A stretch of DNA of 36,111 bases from Desulfuromonadales bacterium (GTDB lineage Bacteria > Desulfobacterota > Desulfuromonadia > Desulfuromonadales > BM103). The stretch lies in NCBI GenBank assembly GCA_030145205.1, contig JAQYVZ010000029.1, positions 1-36,111 of the forward strand, read 5' to 3'. Shown here piece by piece: positions 1-7,132 of this stretch. Every line of letters starts with the position of its first letter. Position 1 is the first letter of the stretch. Made by a program: the position numbers and the translations under genes. The notes under the pieces were generated by a model. The model did no database searches. It was not told the DNA's origin and was given only the letters and a program-made list of their open reading frames with translations.

Positions 1-270
1 TAACTAGTAAATAGACGGAAAAGTAGCGGCCTAATATGTACAGGCAGACTACCGTAGAATTCGTTTGTTTTGGGAATGTTTTCGAGAGTTTGGAAGTTCC
101 CCCTCCCGTAAGGTGCCAGCGCTGATCCCGATTGTTGTCCTAGCTTCGTGCCGGACAATTCGTCAAAGCGTTGACGTGCCGTTTTCCCCCTTGATTTTTA
201 TATCAGGTTAAGGTTTCCTTATGCAATCTTTTGTTGTGTTTTCTTGTACTTGAACTATCTGGAGGGAATC
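1..270. other. Upstream region of the integron-type integrase; no gene
   Basis: No gene is supported here. In known integrons the recombination site attI lies beside the 5' end of the integrase gene and cassettes extend away from it, so any cassette array would run leftward past base 1. I looked for the GTTRRRY and RYYYAAC core motifs on both strands and found only imperfect matches, for example near 28-36 and 206-213, so attI is not called. A short inverted repeat (TTGTCC at 135-140, GGACAA at 153-158) could form a hairpin. Bases 261-266 are the ribosome binding site of the integrase. Confidence 0.4.
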
Positions 271-1236
271 ATGAGCAAGCCTCGTCTGCTGGACCGGGTC
301 AGGTCCGCAATCCGCACTTTACATTACAGCCGCCGCACCGAAGAAGCTTATACCTACTGGATCAAGCAGTTCATCCTCTTTCATAACAAGCGTCATCCTT
401 CGGAATTGGGAGCGAAAGAGGTTGGCGATTATTTGACGTGGCTTGCCGAAAAACGCAATGTGGCGGCTTCGACCCAGGACCAGGCCCTTAACGCGATCCT
501 GTTTCTCTACAGGAATGTCTTGCAGATCGACATGGGGATTCTTGAGAACGTGACACGTGCGAAAAAGCCAAAACGATTGCCCGTGGTCTTGACGCGCAGC
601 GAGGTGAAAAGTGTGCTCGACAGCATGGAGGGGGTGCCGCGTCTGGTGGCGAGCCTTCTGTATGGTTCCGGTCTGCGATTGCTCGACGGCTTGCGGCTTC
701 GGATTCAAGATGTTGATTTCGATGCGAGCGAGTTACTGATTCGGGATGGGAAAGGTGGTAAAGACCGTCGGACCATGCTGCCGCAGAGTCTGATGCCGGT
801 TTTGCGCAATCACCTGGAACATGTCCGCCAGCAACATGTCAACGATCTGGCGCAAGGGTACGGTGCAACGCTGCTTCCCAACGCGCTGGTTCGAAAGTTT
901 CCGAACGCCAACCGTGACTGGCGTTGGCAGTATGTGTTCCCCGCGGCAAGACGTTGGCATGACTCGGAGAGGGAAGAGTGGCGGCGACATCATCTGCACG
1001 AATCCGTGATCCAGAAGGCGGTTAAGCGGGCGGCGCACAAGGCCGGTATCTCCAAGAAGGTTGGTCCGCACACGTTTCGCCACTGCTTCGCCACTCACTT
1101 GCTGGAGGATGGTTATGATATCCGTACGGTGCAAGAGCTGCTTGGACACGCGAACGTGAAGACGACTATGATTTATACCCATGTGCTGAACAAGGGAGGG
1201 CAGGGTGTGCGTAGCCCATTGGATGGGGGTGGGTGA
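271..1236 (+). CDS. intI: Integron-type site-specific tyrosine recombinase (IntI family)
   Basis: This is a 321-residue tyrosine recombinase that should catalyse cassette insertion and excision between attI and attC sites. The catalytic set is complete: R136 (in GSGLR), K161/K164 (GKGGKDR), H267 and R270 (HTFR), H293 (LGH) and the nucleophile Y302 (IYTHV). A SAM-like core-binding domain occupies about residues 5-90. The insert at about 201-224, with LPNAL, KFP and a WRWQYVFP stretch, is characteristic of integron integrases and absent from XerC/XerD. An in-frame TTG at 244 would add nine residues, but the ATG at 271 follows GGAGGG with good spacing and is preferred. No cassette or attC site is visible in the window, so activity on a local array is unproven. 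Family assignment is firm. Confidence 0.9.
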   Translation: MSKPRLLDRVRSAIRTLHYSRRTEEAYTYWIKQFILFHNKRHPSELGAKEVGDYLTWLAEKRNVAASTQDQALNAILFLYRNVLQIDMGILENVTRAKKPKRLPVVLTRSEVKSVLDSMEGVPRLVASLLYGSGLRLLDGLRLRIQDVDFDASELLIRDGKGGKDRRTMLPQSLMPVLRNHLEHVRQQHVNDLAQGYGATLLPNALVRKFPNANRDWRWQYVFPAARRWHDSEREEWRRHHLHESVIQKAVKRAAHKAGISKKVGPHTFRHCFATHLLEDGYDIRTVQELLGHANVKTTMIYTHVLNKGGQGVRSPLDGGG

Positions 1237-1263
1237 AAACAGATGATCCAGGGGATGGGTGGT

Positions 1264-1302
1264 CCCTCTCACCCCAGCCCTCTCTCGCCAGGGGAGAGGG
1301 AG
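1264..1302. repeat. Interspersed GC-rich repeat, single copy (R1)
   Basis: A roughly 39-bp unit of the form CCCTCACCCC, GCCCTCTC, then CAGGGGAGAGGG. Its two halves are partly complementary, so it can fold into a hairpin. The same unit recurs at 2371-2406, 2434-2471, 6376-6412, 6437-6485, 17392-17428 and 17597-17643, always between genes. This copy sits just after the integrase gene and has no inverted partner nearby. Confidence 0.8.
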
Positions 1303-1466
1303 ATGCTCTTGTTGGGGCTTATTTTCTGAAAAAGAGTGTCGTGTGTCGGCGTGAAGACTTCTCTTTGAGAATAAGGGCAAAAGCGGGGGATTACCATTTG
1401 TATATATGACTATGATAGTATGGAATTACGTTTAGGCAGGGCGCCAACGTATTAAGGAGAGTCATT

Positions 1467-2054
1467 ATGTACCGTAAAATTTCTATATTAACGTTCGGGC
1501 TGCTGCTGATTGCACAGCTGGCCGTTGCAGCGACCTACAAGGTTGATGCGCCACATTCCAAGGTAGAGTTTACAGTGAAGCACCTGGTGTTTTTTGACGT
1601 GAGCGGTGTCTTTACTGATTACGAGGCCGAGATCGAGGCGGATCCGGTTAACAAAACCATTCAATCAGCCAAGGCAGTTATCAAGATTGGTTCGGTCGAT
1701 ACCAACGAAAAGAAGCGGGATGATCATTTGCGCAGTCCCGATTTCTTTGATGCCGCCAACCACCCGGAGATGAGCTTTGTGAGCAAGCGGGTTGAGGGGG
1801 CGGGGGACGACATCACCCTGTATGGTGATTTAACCCTTCGCGGCACAACTAGGGAGGTCGCTCTGAAAGGCAGCTTCCGGGGAGCAATCAAGGGGCCCTG
1901 GGGGAATAACCGCGCCGGCTTCGCCGCCAGTACGGTAATCAACCGGTTTGATTATGGTTTGCAGTGGAACAAGACATTAGAGACCGGTGGGCTTGTGGTC
2001 GGTGATGAGGTGACGATAAGCCTGGTGATTGAGGCGGTGGAGGTTGGGCAGTAG
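1467..2054 (+). CDS. YceI-family periplasmic protein
   Basis: This 195-residue protein has a clear signal peptide (short positive start, hydrophobic stretch, cleavage near residue 21 after AVAA) followed by a complete YceI domain. Typical landmarks are the YKVDAPHSKVEFTVKHL opening, the DDHLRSPDFFDAANHPEM segment and a TLRGTTREV strand. Members of the family form a lipocalin-like barrel that binds polyisoprenoid or other amphiphilic molecules in the periplasm; the ligand here is unknown. The ATG at 1467 has an AAGGAG site at 1454-1459. It is a stand-alone gene between the integrase and a repeat element, so context gives no further hint about its role. Confidence 0.9.
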   Translation: MYRKISILTFGLLLIAQLAVAATYKVDAPHSKVEFTVKHLVFFDVSGVFTDYEAEIEADPVNKTIQSAKAVIKIGSVDTNEKKRDDHLRSPDFFDAANHPEMSFVSKRVEGAGDDITLYGDLTLRGTTREVALKGSFRGAIKGPWGNNRAGFAASTVINRFDYGLQWNKTLETGGLVVGDEVTISLVIEAVEVGQ

Positions 2055-2110
2055 GGCTAGGGAGTATTTAAGGAGCTCCCCTTGGGCATGTTGATGATTG
2101 GGGTTTTTCA

Positions 2111-2594
2111 GGTTTCTATCCGGGGTTGCGCCCCCGGACTACGCCTTACTTTCTTTGCTCGTGCAAAAGAAAGTAAGCTAAGAAACACGCCCGAGCTCCT
2201 TGCCCGCCTTTCAGGCGGGTTCCCTCCGCCGAAAAGATGAACGCCGGCAGGACAAAAACTCGGCTTCGCCTCAGACAGATTGTCCTGCTTTTTCGGCGTT
2301 AATCCATCCGGCGCAGGCTGCGTCGCTACGGGAGGGAAGTCACAATCAAAACCTGATTTATGGGTGGTCACCCTCACCCCCGCCCTCTCCCGTCAAGGGA
2401 GAGGGAGTTAACAAGAAACGCTGCGTAGCAAGTCCCCTCTCCCCTGGAGGGAGAGGGTCAGGGTGAGGGGGATCATGATGCTTTTGACTCCCCCCGGCAA
2501 GATCACCCTGTCGGGCGCCTTTTCTCTGCTTACTCGCTTTGGGCGAGCAAAGAGAGTAAGGCGTCGTCCGGGGACGCAACCCCGGTTAGAAACC
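2111..2594. mobile_element. 484-bp MITE-like element with long terminal inverted repeats
   Basis: The gap 2055-2699 has no credible gene. Its ends, about 2111-2190 and 2515-2594, are inverted copies of each other over roughly 80 bp at about 80% identity by eye; both begin GGTTTCTA and run through CCGGGGTTGCG, CGCCTTACT and TTTGCTCG. Each arm holds its own palindrome, for example CTTACTTTCTTT against AAAGAAAGTAAG on the left. The middle has nested hairpins (GCCGAAAA with TTTTCGGC, AGGACA with TGTCCT) and a pair of the genome's GC-rich repeats. No transposase is encoded and no target duplication was evident. It is best read as a non-autonomous repeat element; spurious reading frames across it are not genes. 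Confidence 0.7.
2371..2471. repeat. Inverted pair of the GC-rich repeat (R2a/R2b)
   Basis: The unit at 2371-2406 and its inverted counterpart at 2434-2471 are separated by about 27 bp. They would pair over some 35 bases to form a long stem. The pair lies inside the larger 484-bp element, so it may have inserted into it or be part of its structure. Confidence 0.75.
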
Positions 2595-2642
2595 AGGGAA
2601 AGTTCAGTTCTGAACAATGTTACCTGGGGCCGGAACTAAAAC

Positions 2643-2678
2643 AAAAAAAGCGGACAGGGCATCAACCCTGTCCGCTTT
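2643..2678 (-). terminator. Rho-independent terminator of the minus-strand reductase gene
   Basis: A 13-bp perfect stem (2647-2659 with 2666-2678) with a 6-base loop is followed, read on the minus strand, by a run of T residues. It lies just after the stop codon of the 2700-3566 gene. Confidence 0.9.
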
Positions 2679-2699
2679 AAAGTTTTCATCATCAAAAAC

Positions 2700-3566
2700 C
2701 TAGCGCCGCAACACCTTGATAACCGCCGAGAAATCCTCTTCTCCGCGACCATCTTCAACGGCCTGCTCATAAACCTTGATCACTGCATTATTCACCGGCA
2801 GATCAAGTCCGTTTTCGTCGGCGAGCTCCTTGGCGGTTTGCAAACCTTCCAACACGTACTTGAGGGCCAGGTTGCGGGAGAAGTCTCCACGGGAGATACG
2901 ACGGCCCTTGGAGTGCAGCAGCGGCGAGGCGACGCCGCCGGAGTCGAGCACTTCGAGGATGCGGTCGGCGGTGAAGCCGAGTTTCTCGCCGAAGACCAGC
3001 GCTTCGGCCAGACCTTCCACCAGTTGACCCTGAATCAGGTTGACCACGTACTTCATGCGGGTGGCGTTGCCGACTTCACCGACATGAATGATGTTGAGAG
3101 CGAAGAAGGAGAATAGCTCGCGGCAGCGGCTGATTAGTGTCTGGTCGCCGCCGGCGAGGACCGTCAGCAGGCCGTTGGCGGCGTGCTCCTTGGTGCCCCA
3201 GACCGGTGCCTCGACGAAGAGGATCCGCTTCTTGGTCGCTTCTTCTGCCAGCTCCAGAGTGGTCTCAAGAGAGTGGGTGCCCATGTCAACCAGAATGGTG
3301 CCGGGATCGATGCCGACAAACAGGCCATCTTCAGTGGACAGGGCGGCTTCCAGCTCCTCCTTCTCAGGGAGGATGAGGATCACCATGTCCTGGCCCTTGG
3401 CTGCTTCCAGGGCGCTGCTGGACCCTTTGGCGCCACGTTTAACCAGCTCGGCGACGGTGTCAGGGTTCTTATCATAAACCGTCAGGTTGTAATTGCCGCC
3501 CATCACGTTGATGGCCATATGCTTGCCGACGGTGCCAAGACCCACAAAGCCAACGTTTTTAATCAT
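2700..3566 (-). CDS. NAD(P)-dependent reductase of the 3-hydroxyisobutyrate dehydrogenase family
   Basis: This 288-residue protein has an N-terminal Rossmann fold with GLGTVG at 9-14 and an all-helical C-terminal domain. The family's catalytic lysine is seen as K172, with N176 four residues on (GNATRMKYVVN). The substrate-binding loop is EAPVWGTKEHAANG rather than the usual DAPVSGG form, so the substrate is not predictable. Family members reduce or oxidise beta-hydroxyacids, tartronate semialdehyde, glyoxylate or succinic semialdehyde. A longer frame opens at a TTG at 3581, but the ATG at 3566 has GAGGAGG at 3573-3579 (minus strand) and is preferred. It is monocistronic, with a terminator behind it and 112 bp before ctaB. 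Confidence 0.85.
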   Translation of the reverse strand: MIKNVGFVGLGTVGKHMAINVMGGNYNLTVYDKNPDTVAELVKRGAKGSSSALEAAKGQDMVILILPEKEELEAALSTEDGLFVGIDPGTILVDMGTHSLETTLELAEEATKKRILFVEAPVWGTKEHAANGLLTVLAGGDQTLISRCRELFSFFALNIIHVGEVGNATRMKYVVNLIQGQLVEGLAEALVFGEKLGFTADRILEVLDSGGVASPLLHSKGRRISRGDFSRNLALKYVLEGLQTAKELADENGLDLPVNNAVIKVYEQAVEDGRGEEDFSAVIKVLRR

Positions 3567-3678
3567 CGATATCCTCCTCAAAGATGTTCAAATAAAGTTA
3601 AACGTGGTTATGGTATACCCGATCTTCGTGAAAAACAACCAATTATGGAGCCTTGGGCCGAACAAAAAAGGGAGAATC

Positions 3679-4578
3679 TTATCCGCTGAAACGACTCAGG
3701 ATCGGATCAAGCAGCAGAGTTGCAAGAATCAGCGCCAGGTACAGGTGCAGGATGATCCGCAGCGTGCGTGCGGTTCGGTTGGCAAACAGGGCGCGTTTGG
3801 TCAGCCAGCTGGCGATCAATGCCAGAGCGGTGGCCAGACCGTACAGCAGACCGCTGAGGATTGGGTGGTGCACCAGGTCGAGCAGGGGCAGCAGCGTGGT
3901 TGCGGCGGCGACGGCCAGAATCCACTGATGCGACGTAAGCAGTAGTTGCCGGTCGCTGAGGCCCTGCGGCAGAACCAGGAAGCCGGCGGCATTCAGTTCG
4001 GCTCGGTCGGGCAGGGCGAGCAGCCAGTAATGAGGGACCTGCCAAAGCAGCAAGAGCAGCGCCAGTGCCAGCGGCTGCGGTGCCGTGAGGTCGCCGCCGG
4101 CGGCCAGCCAGCCCATCAGCAGCGGCAGCACACCGCAGGGGGTGCCGGCCAGAACAGCAAAAGAGGTGATCCGCTTCAGTGGAGTGTAGACCGCCAGGTA
4201 CCAGGCGAGTGCCGCCAGACCGAGCAGGGCGGTCGGCAGGTTGGTGCCGACCATGAGTACAGCCAGGCCACCGCTGGCAAGCAGCAGACCGATGGCGGTA
4301 CCGACCCCGGCCGAGAGCAGGCCACAGGCGAGTGGGCGCTGGCAAGTGCGACGCATCAGGCCGTCTGCGAAGCGTTCCTGGACCTGGTTGAGTACCGAGC
4401 TGGCGGCGGCCAGCAGGAAGACACCCCAGGTCAGCGCCTGCAAGGTGAAGGCTGAGACCGGCCGTCGCGTGGCCAGACAGGCAGCGAGAGCGGTCAACGC
4501 TACCATCACGGCCAGCGGCAGGCGGAGTAGTTGCGCCAAGGCAAGCAGGTTCATGGTCGAAAGGCTTCGGGTCGACAT
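3679..4578 (-). CDS. ctaB: Heme O synthase (protoheme IX farnesyltransferase), divergent CtaB/CyoE
   Basis: This integral membrane prenyltransferase of the UbiA superfamily has 299 residues and about eight to nine hydrophobic segments. It should farnesylate heme B to heme O for the adjacent oxidase. The signature loop reads N64-x3-E68-x3-D72 followed by RRTCQRPL; the usual middle aspartate is glutamate. YTPLKR and WQVPHYW match other conserved family blocks. The second aspartate motif, normally KDYxxAGIPMLP, is AELNAAGFLVLP here, so a usual diphosphate/Mg site residue is missing. The gene starts three bases after the coxB stop and is the last gene of the oxidase operon. Position makes the role likely; the motif changes lower certainty about activity. 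Confidence 0.8.
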   Translation of the reverse strand: MSTRSLSTMNLLALAQLLRLPLAVMVALTALAACLATRRPVSAFTLQALTWGVFLLAAASSVLNQVQERFADGLMRRTCQRPLACGLLSAGVGTAIGLLLASGGLAVLMVGTNLPTALLGLAALAWYLAVYTPLKRITSFAVLAGTPCGVLPLLMGWLAAGGDLTAPQPLALALLLLLWQVPHYWLLALPDRAELNAAGFLVLPQGLSDRQLLLTSHQWILAVAAATTLLPLLDLVHHPILSGLLYGLATALALIASWLTKRALFANRTARTLRIILHLYLALILATLLLDPILSRFSG

Positions 4579-4581
4579 GGT

Positions 4582-6060
4582 TTATTCAAGGTTCTCCATC
4601 CAGGCAATCAGTGCTTTGATGTCATCAGCCGTCAGATGCGCGTAAGGCGGCATGGCTGGCGGATAACCCTGGGCGATTTCGGCGGACGGTTCGCGTAACG
4701 CACGCGCCAGGTAGTCAACGCCTGCCGTTACAGTCACGTCCTGACCGTCGCGTGTCACGCTGCGGTCGCTGCCGGCCAGCCCCAACAGGCTCGGTCCGAC
4801 CCGGCGGCTGCCGTCGAGGCTGTGGCAGCCAAGACAGCCGCTCTGGTTGGCGAGCGCTTCACCGGCAGCAATCAGGTCGGCGGACGGTGGTGCGGCTGGC
4901 TCAGGCTTCGCGTCGATCGGTTCAGCTGCTTGGGGTGGGTCTACCACGACTGCTTCCGCCACTGATTTTGCTTCAATGGCCGGCTCGTCAGTAGTGGGTT
5001 CGACCACTGCGGCGATCTCTTTTTCTGCGACCTGCTCAGCCGGCGCGCTCTCCGGTGAGGAGGCGACAGGTTCGGGGACAATGGCTGCTGCCGGAGTCGG
5101 AGTTTTGTCGGGTGGTGTCGCCGCCGGTTCTTGTGTCTGAGCAGGAGCTGTTTCAGTTAAGCTCTCCAGGTGGTCAAGCAGCTCTTCCAACTCGTCTTCC
5201 GGAATGCGCCCGGCGTAAGGTGGCATGGCTGGCGGATAGCCGTCGACGATGTCAGCACCTGGTTCGAGGATGGCGGCTTTCAGGTAGGCACGGTCCGTCT
5301 GGAGCGTGCGTTGTGCGCCCGCGGTGACCACGATCACCTCGCGGCCGCCGAGCCCCTGGAAGCTCGGGCCGACGGCGCGGCTGCCGTCCAGCGAGTGGCA
5401 GCCGAGGCAGCCATGCTTCTGCAGCAGGGCGAGTCCTGCTGACGCCGCGTCCGGGCTGGCGGTCAGCCAGGCATCGAACTCTTCGCGGGAGAGGGCTTCG
5501 ACGGTGGTCGTCATATCGGCGTGGCCGACGCCGCAGTACTCGGCGCAGAACAGGTCGTAGCTGCCCGGTTTCTCGGCGACGAACCAGGCGTAGGTGTCCA
5601 TGCCCGGCACGCAGTCGCGTTTCACCCGGAAGGCGGGCACGTAAAAGCTGTGCAGCACATCCTCGGCGATCAGCTTGACCCGCACCGGCTGGCCGACCGG
5701 AACAAAAAGTTTGTCGGCGGTCTTGCCATTTTCATAACTGAACAGCCAGGACCACATCCGAGCCGTACCGGTGACCGGCATGGCATTATCAGGAATGCGT
5801 CGCAGCGAGAGATACCCCTCCCAGCCGTACCAGAACATCACCATCACCAGAATCGACGGGATCACCGTCCAGGTGATTTCCAGCCAGAGGTTGTGATCCT
5901 TCTGACTGATCGGCTGCGGTTGGCGCTTGCGGTTGTAACGCCAGATCAGCGCGATCATCGCGATGATAATGCCGACCAGGGCGAGGCCGCCAATACCGAA
6001 GATCACGTAAAAGGCGGTATCGACCGTTTGCGTCGTGGAGACCAGGGGTTGAGGGTTCAC
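4582..6060 (-). CDS. coxB: Cytochrome c oxidase subunit II with two C-terminal cytochrome c domains
   Basis: This 492-residue protein has two transmembrane helices (about 16-40 and 60-80) and a CuA cupredoxin domain with ligands H137, C172, E174, C176, H180 and M183. Two cytochrome c domains follow. The first has CLGCH at 218-222 and axial M279; the second has CLGCH at 409-413 and M470. A Pro/Ala/Glu-rich linker (about 303-393) separates them. The two heme domains share CLGCHSLDGSR, VGPS and GYPPAMPPYA, so they look like a tandem duplication. Ordinary caa3 subunit II has one such domain. The start is GTG at 6060 with AGGAGC upstream; it lies 8 bp after the subunit IV gene. The protein should pass electrons from hemes to CuA to subunit I. 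Confidence 0.93.
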   Translation of the reverse strand: MNPQPLVSTTQTVDTAFYVIFGIGGLALVGIIIAMIALIWRYNRKRQPQPISQKDHNLWLEITWTVIPSILVMVMFWYGWEGYLSLRRIPDNAMPVTGTARMWSWLFSYENGKTADKLFVPVGQPVRVKLIAEDVLHSFYVPAFRVKRDCVPGMDTYAWFVAEKPGSYDLFCAEYCGVGHADMTTTVEALSREEFDAWLTASPDAASAGLALLQKHGCLGCHSLDGSRAVGPSFQGLGGREVIVVTAGAQRTLQTDRAYLKAAILEPGADIVDGYPPAMPPYAGRIPEDELEELLDHLESLTETAPAQTQEPAATPPDKTPTPAAAIVPEPVASSPESAPAEQVAEKEIAAVVEPTTDEPAIEAKSVAEAVVVDPPQAAEPIDAKPEPAAPPSADLIAAGEALANQSGCLGCHSLDGSRRVGPSLLGLAGSDRSVTRDGQDVTVTAGVDYLARALREPSAEIAQGYPPAMPPYAHLTADDIKALIAWMENLE

Positions 6061-6068
6061 AAGCGCTC

Positions 6069-6353
6069 CTAACGGTACAACACGTCAAAAAAGGTTAAGC
6101 CGATAAAAATGGCGAGAATGGCCAGCGCGGCCAGCAACGCCAGCTTGAACAGCCATTGCTCGTACTTCATGTGCATGAAGATCGCCACCACCAGGCTCGA
6201 CTTGAGCGTGGCGATGCCGAGGGCGATCCAGATATTGAGCGCGCCAAAGTCGAACTGCGCCGCGGCGACGGTGATCACGGTCAGTACCAGCAGGGCGACC
6301 CAGATCAGCAGGAAGGTCTTGTAGGGGACCAGATGTGCGTGTTCTTCAGTCAT
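6069..6353 (-). CDS. Cytochrome c oxidase subunit IV, prokaryotic type
   Basis: This 94-residue membrane protein has three predicted transmembrane helices (about 12-32, 37-59 and 68-90). The central FMHMKYE motif on the second helix is typical of the small subunit IV that stabilises bacterial heme-copper oxidases. The ATG at 6353 is preceded by GAGGT. It lies between the subunit III gene, from which it is separated by 173 bp of repeat sequence, and coxB. Confidence 0.88.
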   Translation of the reverse strand: MTEEHAHLVPYKTFLLIWVALLVLTVITVAAAQFDFGALNIWIALGIATLKSSLVVAIFMHMKYEQWLFKLALLAALAILAIFIGLTFFDVLYR

Positions 6354-6375
6354 AATGACCTCATTGCCTCTAGTT

Positions 6376-6485
6376 CCCCTCTCCCTTGACGGGAGAGGGT
6401 CAGGGTGAGGGTGACCAATTCATTCAATCGACCCCATCACCTCAATCCTCTCCTTTAGGCCCTGCGGGTCCGCCAGGGGAGAGGA
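6376..6485. repeat. Inverted pair of the GC-rich repeat inside the oxidase operon (R3a/R3b)
   Basis: One unit (6376-6412) and a longer inverted unit (6437-6485, with about 15 extra bases in its middle) occupy the only sizeable gap in the operon, between the subunit III and IV genes. As RNA they would form a long hairpin, which could slow ribosome-free polymerase or protect upstream mRNA. This is inference from structure only. Confidence 0.75.
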
Positions 6486-6526
6486 AGCCATAATGTATTG
6501 ATCGTAGCCTTCAGTGCTCTACACAG

Positions 6527-7132
6527 TTAATGCAGGATCAGGTAGTAGAGCGGGAAGATGAAAATCCAGATCAGGTCGACCAGGTGCCAGTAGAGGCCCG
6601 CATTCTCGAGTAGCACCCAGTCTTCGCCGGTAACCTTGCCGCGAGCGATCATAAGCATGGTCCAGAGGATCAGCAGGGCGCCAATGACCACGTGCAGGCC
6701 GTGCAGGCCGGTGGTCACATAGTAGATGTTAAAAAAAACCATTTCGCCCGGCGCCAGCTCCTTGAGATGCTCCGAGCCGGGGTAGATGCCGTGGTTAATC
6801 TTGGCGCTCCACTCGAAGTACTTGTTGATCATGAAGATGGCGGCGCTGACGATGGTGCCGGCCAGCAGACACTGGGTCAGCCCCTTGGCGCCACGGCGCA
6901 GGGCGGTGATCGACATGGCGACGAACAGGCTGCTGGTAAGCAGCACCAGGGTGTTGCCGGCGCCGAAGCGTACGTCCAGCTCCGTCCCGGCGCTGACGAA
7001 CTCCTGCGGGTAGCGCGCCAGGTAGACGGCATAGAGGATGAACAGGCCACCGAACAGGATCAGCTCGGTGAACAGGAACAACCACATGCCGAACTTGGCG
7101 CCAGTGTAGTCTTTGTGGACGTGGCCGCTCAC
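6527..7132 (-). CDS. coxC: Cytochrome c oxidase subunit III
   Basis: This 201-residue protein has about five transmembrane helices and the typical features of the short bacterial subunit III: FGMWLFLFTE near the N-terminus, FFNIYYVTTGLHGLHV in the middle and a final YWHLVDLIWIFIFPLYY. It starts with GTG at 7132, and that codon overlaps the TGA stop of coxA by four bases, which indicates translational coupling. Subunit III supports the stability and turnover of subunit I. Confidence 0.93.
   Translation of the reverse strand: MSGHVHKDYTGAKFGMWLFLFTELILFGGLFILYAVYLARYPQEFVSAGTELDVRFGAGNTLVLLTSSLFVAMSITALRRGAKGLTQCLLAGTIVSAAIFMINKYFEWSAKINHGIYPGSEHLKELAPGEMVFFNIYYVTTGLHGLHVVIGALLILWTMLMIARGKVTGEDWVLLENAGLYWHLVDLIWIFIFPLYYLILH

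Noticed and set aside
1-243. Possible attI or attC cores near 28-36 and 206-213
   Set aside because: Both differ from GTTRRRY/RYYYAAC at essential positions and no paired core is found.
2108-2617. Several frames of 69-89 codons in the gap after the YceI gene
   Set aside because: They are inside inverted repeats that are palindromic at the DNA level; frames of this kind arise from the repeat, not from a protein.
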